NCBI GenBank assembly: GCA_937969125.1
Contig: CALBVA010000250.1
Span: forward strand, 1 to 21,946
Length of the DNA stretch: 21,946 nucleotides
Reading direction: 5' to 3'
Source: an uncultured Verrucomicrobiales bacterium
GTDB lineage: Bacteria > Verrucomicrobiota > Verrucomicrobiia > Verrucomicrobiales > Akkermansiaceae
A model generated the notes under the pieces. The model made no database searches and was not told where the DNA came from. It saw only the letters and a list, made by a program, of their open reading frames with translations. Shown here piece after piece: positions 1 through 6,917 of this stretch; positions within the stretch are counted from its first letter, which is position 1, and the number at the start of each line of letters is the position of its first letter. The translations under genes were made by a program, and so were the position numbers.

Positions 1-1
1 G

Positions 2-1078
2 CTGGCGGCTGACCTGGAATCGACCCAAGAAGAGCTGAAGGTGCTGCGTGAGCAACTTGCTCAGGCGAGCGTGAAGGAGAGGTCGGTGGGATTTAAGAAT
101 GTCGATCTGGAGGTGGAATCTGGAAATGCAGAGGATTCTCGTAGTGGTCATCTACAACATGAAAGAAAGCTAACCCATTCTTCCTCAAGAGGTGTTCTGG
201 CTCCATTGGCAAGGGGGCCAGGCGTCAGGAGCGGTGATGATAGGGTGATGAGCGAGGGCCCAAATCCACTGATCAGAAAGGTCCGAACAAATCGAAAGTT
301 GTCAGATTTCCGTTTCGATTCTGGTTCGGGGGAGGAGGTCAATGTCGCGGAGGAGTTTGAGGATGATGTGTGGGTCAGCAATAGAACCTTCGAGGCAGAG
401 CCGTGGTTTGCTTCGCCAAGGATCTGGAGTCCTTTGCCCTGGAGTTCATTTCTGCAACCTGGTTGTCGACCTCTTAGGTCGGAACGGCCATTAAGGTTGA
501 AAGACCGACGGACTCCTGTCATCCAGCCGATTCTGACCAATACGCGTCTTGCGGAGGAGCGTCGATTGGCCGCTGACCGACGCGTCGAGGAGGCCAAGAA
601 GCTTAGGATGAGGGTTGAGCGTCGGCGACGGGAAGCTGAGGCAATCGCGGAAGCGCGTCGTGAACGGGAAGAGCGAGAGGAGGAAGCTCGTAGAAATGAA
701 GAGCGGAGGCTGGCGATTGGTCGGGCTGAAGAAAGAAGGCGTCTGGACGAAGAGGCAAAGCGGATGGCGAAACAGGAAAGGTCTGCCAGACAGGTGGAAG
801 CCTCGCGGGCAGAAGCGCTAGCGAAGGAGGAAAGGAGGAGAAAGCGAAATCAAGAGGAGATGGATCGAAGGCGCGAACGGGAGCGCATTGCCATGGAAAG
901 AGCCAGAGTGGAGCAGGAAAGACGGCGGTTGGAGGAGCAACGACGGAGGCGTCAGGCGGAGGAGAGAGCGAATCGTGAGCGTCAGGAGGCCGATCGGGAG
1001 AGACAGCGTAGGGAGCGGGCGAAGGCTCGGAATGGTCAGCGGAAGCGTCGTGATACCGAGAAGTCACGCCGGCGATAG
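2..1078 (+). CDS. Arg/Glu-rich predicted single-alpha-helix or coiled-coil protein (5' partial)
   Basis: The frame is open to the left edge, so the true start is probably outside the window; 358 residues are visible. A GTG at 41 is the first in-window start candidate, but coding-like sequence (LESTQEELKVLREQL, heptad-like) precedes it. Three zones can be seen. The first ~25 residues are coiled-coil-like. Residues ~30-180 are low in predicted order, with a Trp/Pro-rich patch (WFASPRIWSPLPWSSF). From about position 545 to the stop, ~175 residues are almost only R, E, K, A and Q, with repeated EERR/RRRE/REEREEE runs and no proline. Such composition is typical of ER/K single alpha helices or long coiled coils. 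No enzymatic motif is seen. The C-terminus is strongly basic. Function unknown; a structural, nucleic-acid-associated or spacer role is speculation. An open frame on the opposite strand is a compositional shadow. Confidence 0.7.
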   Translation: MAADLESTQEELKVLREQLAQASVKERSVGFKNVDLEVESGNAEDSRSGHLQHERKLTHSSSRGVLAPLARGPGVRSGDDRVMSEGPNPLIRKVRTNRKLSDFRFDSGSGEEVNVAEEFEDDVWVSNRTFEAEPWFASPRIWSPLPWSSFLQPGCRPLRSERPLRLKDRRTPVIQPILTNTRLAEERRLAADRRVEEAKKLRMRVERRRREAEAIAEARREREEREEEARRNEERRLAIGRAEERRRLDEEAKRMAKQERSARQVEASRAEALAKEERRRKRNQEEMDRRRERERIAMERARVEQERRRLEEQRRRRQAEERANRERQEADRERQRRERAKARNGQRKRRDTEKSRRR

Positions 1079-1081
1079 CGA

Positions 1082-1118
1082 CCCGCCCCGGCGGCTGGGC
1101 TGAGGTTAGTGGGGCGGG
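1082..1118. terminator. GC-rich inverted repeat between convergent genes
   Basis: CCCGCCCC at 1082-1089 pairs perfectly with GGGGCGGG at 1111-1118 across a 21-base loop. It begins four bases after the stop of the charged-helix gene and lies before the 3' end of the convergent BamE-like gene. No T-run follows on either strand, so it is not a textbook intrinsic terminator. A transcript-end barrier for either strand is the likeliest role. Confidence 0.45.
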
Positions 1119-1176
1119 CATGAAAGCCACTGAATGGCCCAGTCAAATCCGTGCTTCCGAGAATCAGCCCGTAAAG

Positions 1177-1866
1177 TTACCAGACGAAGATGATGGGGTG
1201 ATTAACCACCGCAGGCTTACCGGGGCCATTGTCCTCAGTCACCTCGGTAGCAGTGACGTAGCCGTTTTCCAGCTCGATCACCGTCTTGCTCTTTTCTTCC
1301 CGGGTGGTGTGGCTGAAGCGGCGATAGATTCCGCCGGTGACGGGATCCTGGTAGTTGGTGTAATGTTTGATTTTTTCGTATTCGATGAACTCCCAAACCT
1401 GAGTTTGACCTTTTGCGTTACGGCGGGCCGTCGTTTTCGTCGGCTTGCCAAGGACCTGAGATACTTCGGCACCAGTCATGCCAATGGCGACCTGTTTCTT
1501 AGCGATGAGATCACGCACGACCAATTGGCGGGCGTGAACTTTCTTCAATTTCTTGATGAAGTCGGGGTCCTTTGAAGAGAATGCAGCGGGGACGACCCAG
1601 CCTGAGACGCCAATGCCTCCCGCTTTCTTGCCTCGGACAAAGTAGGCCTTATCGGTGATTGAGACGAGCTCCACCTCGATCCCGGTGAGAAGTGATCCAC
1701 GCTTTCGTCCGCCCTTCGGTGTGGCGTAGACCCAGCCGGGTTTTTCAACCTTCAGCTTGATGCCCTTCGGGGCGAATTCCTCCACATAGACGACATTCTT
1801 CTCGGGCTTTTCCGGCATGGCGGTAAGTGGCAGGACAAGAAGGAATAGGAGTGCGAGCGTCTTCAT
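1177..1866 (-). CDS. secreted protein with SH3-like region and BamE/SmpA-like C-terminal region
   Basis: 229 residues. The N-terminus (MKTLALLFLLVLPLTAMP) is a signal peptide without a lipobox cysteine, so the product is probably exported to the periplasm. Residues ~38-95 contain a G-W-V-Y-A-T-P start and a GVSGWV end, like bacterial SH3 (SH3b) modules. Residues ~125-165 carry IGMTGAEVSQVLGKPT followed by a strand with WEF, which matches the BamE/SmpA pattern (G-M-x3-V-x2-(L/I)-G-x-P). BamE domains assist outer-membrane assembly or act as protein-interaction modules. The gene is monocistronic, divergent from hemL and convergent with the upstream coiled-coil gene. No Shine-Dalgarno is visible before the ATG at 1866. 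Domain assignment is by motif only; the precise role is unknown. Confidence 0.8.
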   Translation of the reverse strand: MKTLALLFLLVLPLTAMPEKPEKNVVYVEEFAPKGIKLKVEKPGWVYATPKGGRKRGSLLTGIEVELVSITDKAYFVRGKKAGGIGVSGWVVPAAFSSKDPDFIKKLKKVHARQLVVRDLIAKKQVAIGMTGAEVSQVLGKPTKTTARRNAKGQTQVWEFIEYEKIKHYTNYQDPVTGGIYRRFSHTTREEKSKTVIELENGYVTATEVTEDNGPGKPAVVNHPIIFVW

Positions 1867-1897
1867 GGTAGTTACAAAGTAAGTGTGAAATCGGGGT

Positions 1898-1926
1898 TTG
1901 TCGATGAGAGTGTGACGGGTTCTGAT
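1898..1926 (+). promoter_or_regulatory. candidate hemL promoter
   Basis: TTGTCG (1898-1903) and TCTGAT (1921-1926) are separated by exactly 17 bases, each matching four of six positions of the sigma-70 consensus. They lie in the divergent gap between the BamE-like gene and hemL, at a plausible distance from the GTG start at 1988. The call is weak and based on sequence likeness only. Confidence 0.25.
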
Positions 1927-1934
1927 TAGCCCTT

Positions 1935-1947
1935 ATTCGGGCCGAAT
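1935..1947. promoter_or_regulatory. 13-bp inverted repeat in the hemL leader
   Basis: ATTCGG-G-CCGAAT is a perfect six-base inverted repeat around a single central base. It sits just downstream of the candidate -10 element and about 40 bases before the hemL start, so it could be an operator or a small hairpin at the 5' end of the mRNA. No regulator is identified. Confidence 0.35.
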
Positions 1948-1987
1948 TCATCTTTTGAATTTCGTGATTCTACGGCACCTTTTCTGG

Positions 1988-3271
1988 GTGAGCGGACCAC
2001 TTTCTCAAAAGCTATTCACCAAGGCAAAGACTCTCATTCCCGGTGGGGTCAATTCTCCCGTCAGGGCATTCCGAAACGTGGACGGAGATCCGTTCTTCGT
2101 CCGCCGGGCGAAAGGGGCGCGTATTGAAGACGTCGATCAAAAGTCCTACATCGATTACATCGGTTCTTGGGGGCCGAATATCCTGGGACATGCGCCGACT
2201 TCCATCATCGCGGCGATTCACAATGCTGCGAAGGAGGGAGTATCCTACGGGATCCCGAATCCCCACGAGGTCGAGATGGCGCAGCTGATCGTGGACTGGG
2301 TTCCCTCGGTGGAGAAGGTTCGCATGACGAATTCCGGAACGGAGGCCACGATGTCGGCGATCCGGCTGGCGCGTGGATTCACCGGGCGGGATAAGATTGT
2401 GAAATTTGAGGGTTGTTACCACGGGCATTCTGATTCGCTGTTGGTAGCGGCGGGTTCTGGCGCGTTGACCTTTGGCGAGCCTGATTCGGCCGGGGTTCCG
2501 CAGAGTTTTGCCAATGAGACCATCACCTTGCCCTACAATGATGCCGGGCGGTTGGAGGAGGTCTTTGAAAAGTATGGTGAGCAAATCGCGGCTGTCATTG
2601 TGGAGTCTTATCCGGCCAATGCGGGCCTCGTATTTCCGCGCGAGGGATACTTACAGACCCTCCGCGAGGTGACGACGAAGCATGGTGCCTTGGTCATCTT
2701 TGACGAGGTGATGACCGGCTTCCGTCTTGCGAAAGGTGGAGTGCAGGAGCTGGAAAACTTCCAGCCTGATCTCACTGCGATGGGGAAGGTCATCGGGGGG
2801 GGACTTCCGGTAGGAGCCTTCGGAGGGCGCGCTGAGATCATGGACATGCTCGCGCCGGATGGGCCGGTCTATCAGGCGGGAACGCTGAGCGGGAATCCCC
2901 TGGCGATGGTGGCGGGATTGACCCAGCTTCGAGAGCTGGAGAAGGCTGGAGCTTATCCTTATCTGGAGCAGGTCGGCTCGCAGATGGCGGAGGGCTTACG
3001 CCGCATTCTTTCGGAGAAAGGCATTCCGCATCGCGTGAACCAGGTTGGTTCGATGTTTTGTCTCTACTTCCTCGACGAGGAAATTGTGAATGTCGATACC
3101 GTGGTGAAGCAGGACTTCGAGATCTTTAAAAAGCTCTTCTGGGGGTGTCTGGAGCGCGGAGTTTATCTCGCGCCAAGTCCCTACGAGACGGGGTTCATTT
3201 CCATGGCGCACACGGCGGGAGACATTGATGACACTCTGGACGTTATTCAATCAGTCGTCACGGACTGGTAG
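1988..3271 (+). CDS. hemL: glutamate-1-semialdehyde 2,1-aminomutase
   Basis: This PLP enzyme converts glutamate-1-semialdehyde to 5-aminolevulinate, the committed precursor of heme in the C5 pathway (cytosolic). From the GTG at 1988 the protein has 427 residues, nearly the 426 of E. coli HemL, and the hallmark LIPGGVNSPVRAF falls at the expected place (residue ~16). TTG 1955 or GTG 1964 would add 11 or 8 residues with no family counterpart. Other family segments: IDYIGSWGP, RMTNSGTEATMSAIRLARG, KFEGCYHGHSD, FDEVMTGFR, and MGKVIGGGLPVGAFGG, whose lysine (about residue 267) is the PLP Schiff-base residue. YQAGTLSGNP and YLAPSPYETGF(I)S complete the fold. One oddity: the usual VEPV.GN(M) segment reads VESYPANAG here. 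The stop overlaps the GTG of the downstream permease gene by one base, which suggests translational coupling. No Shine-Dalgarno precedes the start. Confidence 0.96.
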   Translation: MSGPLSQKLFTKAKTLIPGGVNSPVRAFRNVDGDPFFVRRAKGARIEDVDQKSYIDYIGSWGPNILGHAPTSIIAAIHNAAKEGVSYGIPNPHEVEMAQLIVDWVPSVEKVRMTNSGTEATMSAIRLARGFTGRDKIVKFEGCYHGHSDSLLVAAGSGALTFGEPDSAGVPQSFANETITLPYNDAGRLEEVFEKYGEQIAAVIVESYPANAGLVFPREGYLQTLREVTTKHGALVIFDEVMTGFRLAKGGVQELENFQPDLTAMGKVIGGGLPVGAFGGRAEIMDMLAPDGPVYQAGTLSGNPLAMVAGLTQLRELEKAGAYPYLEQVGSQMAEGLRRILSEKGIPHRVNQVGSMFCLYFLDEEIVNVDTVVKQDFEIFKKLFWGCLERGVYLAPSPYETGFISMAHTAGDIDDTLDVIQSVVTDW

Positions 3272-3996
3272 TGATGGCCTTCCTCGCCGCCTTCTTTTTC
3301 GCCGTCGCGGTATGCTACTCGTCGGTCGGCTTCGGTGGAGGATCGTCCTACACGGCAATCCTGGCCTGGCAGGGCGGTGACGTGGACGCCATCAGGCAGG
3401 TCTCGCTGCTGTGCAACCTTGTGGTGGTGCTCATTGGGGGGCTCGCGGGTCTGGGTCGGCTGCGAATGGATCTCTTGGGGCCGCTTTTGGTGACCTCGGT
3501 CCCAGCGGCATTTTTAGGAGCTTTTTGGCGAATTGATGAACAGGTGTTCTTTGGAGTGCTCGCAGCTGCCCTTGCCGTGTCCGGTATTCTCCTGCTTTGG
3601 AAGATCGATGCTGTGGCGCAGTCACGGAAGCTTCCTCTTTCGGTGCTTCTCTTTCTGGGCACTCTTCTCGGCGGACTGGCAGGGGTAACCGGTATTGGAG
3701 GTGGGATTTATCTGGCACCTGCCCTCTATCTCCTGAGGGCAGGGGAGGCACGGGAGGTCGCAGCGGTCGCAACCTGGTTCATCCTGGCGAATTCATTGGT
3801 CGGATTTGTCACCTTATCAATGAGAGTCGGTCTGGAGCCGCTGAGCGGATTTTGGTGGTTACCGGTAGCGGTCGCTGCGGGTGCCCTCATCGGCTCTCGG
3901 CTCCTTCAGGGTGTCTTTTCAGCAGTTGTTATCAGGCGGGTTACCGGGACGCTGATCCTCGTGGTTGCGGGTCGGATTCTCCTCCAGCAGCTATGA
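3271..3996 (+). CDS. TauE/SafE-family membrane permease (sulfite-exporter type)
   Basis: 241 residues, strongly hydrophobic, with about seven to eight predicted membrane segments. The N-terminal VGFGGGSSYTAIL and the mid-protein GLAGVTGIGGGIYLAPALYL are the two duplicated Gly-rich half-repeats that define the TauE/SafE (DUF81) family, whose members move sulfite, sulfonates or other anions across the inner membrane. The start GTG at 3271 overlaps the hemL stop (TAGTG); an ATG at 3274 is an equally good start. Co-transcription with hemL is likely from this overlap, but no functional link to heme synthesis is established. The substrate cannot be inferred. The 3' end is only 13 bases from the convergent psd gene, with no obvious hairpin between them. 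Confidence 0.88.
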   Translation: MMAFLAAFFFAVAVCYSSVGFGGGSSYTAILAWQGGDVDAIRQVSLLCNLVVVLIGGLAGLGRLRMDLLGPLLVTSVPAAFLGAFWRIDEQVFFGVLAAALAVSGILLLWKIDAVAQSRKLPLSVLLFLGTLLGGLAGVTGIGGGIYLAPALYLLRAGEAREVAAVATWFILANSLVGFVTLSMRVGLEPLSGFWWLPVAVAAGALIGSRLLQGVFSAVVIRRVTGTLILVVAGRILLQQL

Positions 3997-4009
3997 ACGG
4001 ACCCACCGG

Positions 4010-4906
4010 CTAAATCCGCCCCGCTTCCGTTCCCACCTTGGCATAGAGCTCCATTTCCTTGGCGCTGGTTTCCAGGAGATCCTCTGCCAGCTTCACCGTC
4101 CCTGGCTCGAACATTAGCAAGGTCGATGACCCTCCAAAAGCGAAGTATCCCTTCTCATCCCCCTTCGCCACTGGCTTGCCCGCTTTGTAAGTCTGGTGAA
4201 TGGATCCCACACAGGTCGCTCCGATTTCCATACAGATCACCGTGCCCATAGTCTCTGTCACCAGCTCGGTCACGGTGCGTTTGTTCTCCCAGAGGTAGGA
4301 AATTCGCTGCCGCAGTGCGAGGGGCGAGACCGAGAAGAGGGGACCATTGACCAATTTGGTCTCGCCTGGAGTTCCAGCGCAGGGGAAGTGAAAGCGGTGA
4401 TAGTCCACCGGGCAGAGTCGCGAAAGCAGCAGCGGCCCGTCTTCATACTTCTTCGCCAGCTCCGTGTCACCAAGCAGGCCCGCTACGTCAAACTTCTGTC
4501 CTTTCACAAAGACCGAGCTGATCTCGCTCGCCTTCGCGAATCCCAGATGGCGCCCGTCCGCCGGTAGGACCACCTCGCTTTCCGCGATGGGTCGTGCGCC
4601 TGGCTTCAGCTTCCGATAGAAGAAGTCATTAAAGCTCTCAAATTCCTCCGGCTTCTTCACGAAGTCCGCCGCATCCAGCCCATACTCTTCTAAAAACGGC
4701 GCAATTTTCTCCCGCGTTTTCGGGGCATCCATCTTTCGCCCATACCACTTTGAAAAAAACGGCCGCTTCACAAACCCATGCAATGCCAGCTTCCCCAGCG
4801 GGTTCCCATAGGCCCATCTGAGGAATCCTTCCCCATACACCTGCTCTGTTTCAATTTCGCCCGTTTCCCGATTCAGATATTTGATTGGCTCCACGCCACG
4901 AAGCAT
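4010..4906 (-). CDS. psd: phosphatidylserine decarboxylase proenzyme
   Basis: 298 residues. It decarboxylates phosphatidylserine to phosphatidylethanolamine at the inner membrane using a pyruvoyl group made by self-cleavage. The processing motif reads GGSS (residues 258-261) in FAFGGSSTLLMF. Cleavage is expected between G259 and S260, giving a C-terminal alpha chain that starts with the pyruvoyl. The conserved Asp (PADGR, D117) and His pair (CPVDYHRFHFP, H170/H173) complete the known Asp-His-Ser self-cleavage triad. GGSS instead of LGST is a known natural variant, so the enzyme should be active. The N-terminus (IKYLNRETGEIETEQVYG) resembles the clostridial/chlamydial-type Psd, supporting the ATG at 4906. 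GGAG lies two bases before this ATG, unusually close. Transcription is divergent from the cytochrome c maturation operon. No phosphatidylserine synthase gene is adjacent. Confidence 0.95.
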   Translation of the reverse strand: MLRGVEPIKYLNRETGEIETEQVYGEGFLRWAYGNPLGKLALHGFVKRPFFSKWYGRKMDAPKTREKIAPFLEEYGLDAADFVKKPEEFESFNDFFYRKLKPGARPIAESEVVLPADGRHLGFAKASEISSVFVKGQKFDVAGLLGDTELAKKYEDGPLLLSRLCPVDYHRFHFPCAGTPGETKLVNGPLFSVSPLALRQRISYLWENKRTVTELVTETMGTVICMEIGATCVGSIHQTYKAGKPVAKGDEKGYFAFGGSSTLLMFEPGTVKLAEDLLETSAKEMELYAKVGTEAGRI

Positions 4907-4919
4907 GTCTCCGATTCAC

Positions 4920-4940
4920 GAATTTGAAATTTGAAATTTC
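4920..4940. repeat. AT-rich 7-base tandem repeat between divergent genes
   Basis: The tract GAATTTGAAATTTGAAATTTC consists of about three copies of a (G)AAATTT heptamer ending in the self-complementary GAAATTTC. It lies 13 bases upstream of psd and 28 bases upstream of the lipoprotein gene, in otherwise GC-rich DNA. It could act as a shared promoter element, a protein-binding site or a dispersed genomic repeat. Confidence 0.6.
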
Positions 4941-4968
4941 ACCGGCGGCGGTTACGTCTCCTTCATCC

Positions 4969-5616
4969 ATGCGACACCTCGCCCCACTTGCGGTCGCCGC
5001 CGTCTTCCTCGCGGGTCTGCTCTCCCTCACCAGTTGTGGTGAGCCGGATCAACAAATCCACGTCACCCAGACGCGTGAGCTCACCCTCCATGACCGTCAA
5101 TATCCTGGAAACATTCGGGACATTCCGCCTGTGACCTGGCGGCGGCTTCCTCCCACTCAGTTCCGCACCATGAACTACCTCACGGGGAAGGATGAATCCG
5201 TCGAGATCGTCATGGGTGACAGCCGTGGGGACACGCTCCAAAACGCCAACCGCTGGCTCGGTCAATTCGGCCTCACTCCGCTCCAGTCCGTTCAGTTTCT
5301 TGGTGAAACCAGCATGCTGGGCCGCCTTGCCTACATCGTGGAAGCAGATGGTCAATACGTCCCCGGCATGGGAAAGCCCACGCAGGAAAATTACTCTCTC
5401 GTCGGAGTGATCCGCCCAGTCGGTGAAAACATCATCACCCTAAAAATGACGGGACCGAAGGAAGAGGTCGCCGCGCTGCGGGAAGAATTCTTCCGATACC
5501 TCCAAAGCCTCGAAACGGATGATTCTCAATTCATCCCCGTGAAAAAAAACGCTGATTCTGAAACAGAAGAGCCAGCCAAGAAGCCCACCGGACAAACCAT
5601 CAACGCCACCCAGTGA
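4969..5616 (+). CDS. predicted lipoprotein heading the ResB/CcsA operon
   Basis: 215 residues from the ATG at 4969. Upstream in-frame codons exist, but they overlap psd and lack a signal sequence, whereas this ATG gives a clean lipoprotein signal (MRHLAPLAVAAVFLAGLLSLTSC, lipobox LTSC). The mature part begins at the Cys of CGEPDQQ, so it should be membrane-anchored on the outer face. It contains VTWRRLPPTQFRTMNYL, a central region with QFLGETSMLGRLAYIVEADG, and IITLKMTGPKEEVAALREEF. The last two resemble the end of a small alpha/beta domain that assesses fitness of a transported or bound ligand, but I do not recognise a named family. The tail is charged and low in complexity. TGATG overlap with resB indicates translational coupling, so a role in cytochrome c maturation or quality control is the best inference. 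Confidence 0.85.
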   Translation: MRHLAPLAVAAVFLAGLLSLTSCGEPDQQIHVTQTRELTLHDRQYPGNIRDIPPVTWRRLPPTQFRTMNYLTGKDESVEIVMGDSRGDTLQNANRWLGQFGLTPLQSVQFLGETSMLGRLAYIVEADGQYVPGMGKPTQENYSLVGVIRPVGENIITLKMTGPKEEVAALREEFFRYLQSLETDDSQFIPVKKNADSETEEPAKKPTGQTINATQ

Positions 5617-6917
5617 TGAGCGAAAATCAGCAACCCGAACCAGCGTCCGCAGTTGATCCTGCACGCAAGGACAAGAAGTCCGTCAACTGGGGCACCCGAA
5701 TCTGGAAAATCATCTCCGGATATGAAGTTGCCGTGGTCTGCCTTTCTCTCCTCTTCGTCCTCACCTTCTTCGGCACTATTGAGCAAAAGTGGTTTGGCCT
5801 CTGGGCAACCGTTCATAAATACTTCGATCCCTCCTCCTTCTTCGTAGTTCCACGAAATGGTATGGAGAAGATTATCTTCCTCCCGCTCCCCGGCACCTAT
5901 TGGGTCATCGTAGTCCTCTGTATCAACATGTTTTGCGGTGGCATCATCCGCATGCGGAAGGGATGGAAAAAAGCCGGCGTCCTCGTCAGTCATTTTGCCA
6001 TCCTCTTCATGCTCATAGCTGGAGCCGTTTCCTCCGTTTATAAAAAGGAAGGCCACATGCTCCTCTACCAGGGCCGGAAGTCAGACTTCGCCCAGACGAA
6101 CTTCGTCTTCGATATCGAGATCTTTAAATACAACGAAAAGGGCGAACGCGAGGCTCCGGCCATCATTGATGACAAATACCTCGAGCAGCTCTCGCCCAAG
6201 AACGCCGTCACCGCCACCTTCGAGAAATTTCCCTTCACTGCGAAGGTCGATTCCTATCTGCCAGAGTCTGCTCTGTCCCTGGCCGGGCCGGACAATCAGC
6301 CAAAAAAGGGCGAAGAGATCCTCGATGGCTTCTTCCTCACCAAGGTAAAAAAGGATGTCAAAACCGAGGAAAAAAACCTCCCTGGCTGCTACCTCACCGT
6401 CGAGGACCCCGATGGTGAGAAGATCCAGCGCCTCGTCCTCTGGGCCGGCAATCCCTACCCGGTGACCTTCACATACGATGGGGCCCGCTACGGTGCCACT
6501 ATCACCCGGAAGGTCTGGCCCATGCCCTTCCAGGTAGAGCTGCATAAAACGGTTGGAGAATACCACCCCGGCACCCAAATTCCACGTTGGTTCCAGAGTG
6601 ACATCACCATGATCAATGACGGCCAGCGGAGTGATCATGAGATCTACATGAACTTCCCCGCCCGCCAGGCCGGCTTCACCCTCTACCAGGCTGGTTGGGA
6701 GGATGGCGGAGACGAGCCCTTCTCCGTTCTCGCCATCGTAAAGAACCCCTCTGACAAATGGCCCGAGTGGGCTCTCTACGTCTCGGCCATTGCCCTCGGC
6801 TTCCACTTCATCGTGATGCTAGCCCTTTACGCTTCCGGTAATTCTCCCCGCTCCCGCAAGTCAGCAGCAGCCGGAAAAGTGTCCAATCCCACCCCGCCAA
6901 CCTTAGAAAAGTCGTGA
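5616..6917 (+). CDS. resB: cytochrome c biogenesis protein ResB (Ccs1-like)
   Basis: 433 residues. ResB (Ccs1) works with CcsA in system II cytochrome c maturation, moving heme to the outer face of the membrane and ligating it to apocytochrome CXXCH sites. Membrane segments are at residues ~30-50 (VAVVCLSLLFVLTFFGTIEQ), ~85-105 (YWVIVVLCINMFCGGIIRM), ~115-135 (VSHFAILFMLIAGAVSSV) and near the C-terminus (WALYVSAIALGFHFIVMLAL). Between the third and fourth lies a large extracytoplasmic domain of about 250 residues, the normal ResB topology. FFGTIEQ and the histidine in LVSHFAIL fit the family. The ATG at 5616 shares a base with the upstream TGA; a GTG at 5613 is an alternative. The stop overlaps the GTG of the CcsA gene by two bases. 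The region before it has no Shine-Dalgarno, consistent with coupled translation. Confidence 0.93.
   Translation: MSENQQPEPASAVDPARKDKKSVNWGTRIWKIISGYEVAVVCLSLLFVLTFFGTIEQKWFGLWATVHKYFDPSSFFVVPRNGMEKIIFLPLPGTYWVIVVLCINMFCGGIIRMRKGWKKAGVLVSHFAILFMLIAGAVSSVYKKEGHMLLYQGRKSDFAQTNFVFDIEIFKYNEKGEREAPAIIDDKYLEQLSPKNAVTATFEKFPFTAKVDSYLPESALSLAGPDNQPKKGEEILDGFFLTKVKKDVKTEEKNLPGCYLTVEDPDGEKIQRLVLWAGNPYPVTFTYDGARYGATITRKVWPMPFQVELHKTVGEYHPGTQIPRWFQSDITMINDGQRSDHEIYMNFPARQAGFTLYQAGWEDGGDEPFSVLAIVKNPSDKWPEWALYVSAIALGFHFIVMLALYASGNSPRSRKSAAAGKVSNPTPPTLEKS

Noticed and set aside
603..1130. Long proline-rich open frame on the minus strand
   Set aside because: It is the antisense shadow of the Arg/Glu-rich repeats of the plus-strand gene; GAG/CGG-type codons read as CTC/CCG on the other strand.
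4126..4137. Inactive Psd because of GGSS instead of LGST
   Set aside because: GGSS/GGST are known functional processing motifs; the catalytic Asp and His residues are present.
6081..6806. Long minus-strand open frame inside resB
   Set aside because: The plus strand encodes recognisable ResB; the antisense frame has no motif and reflects C-ending codons.
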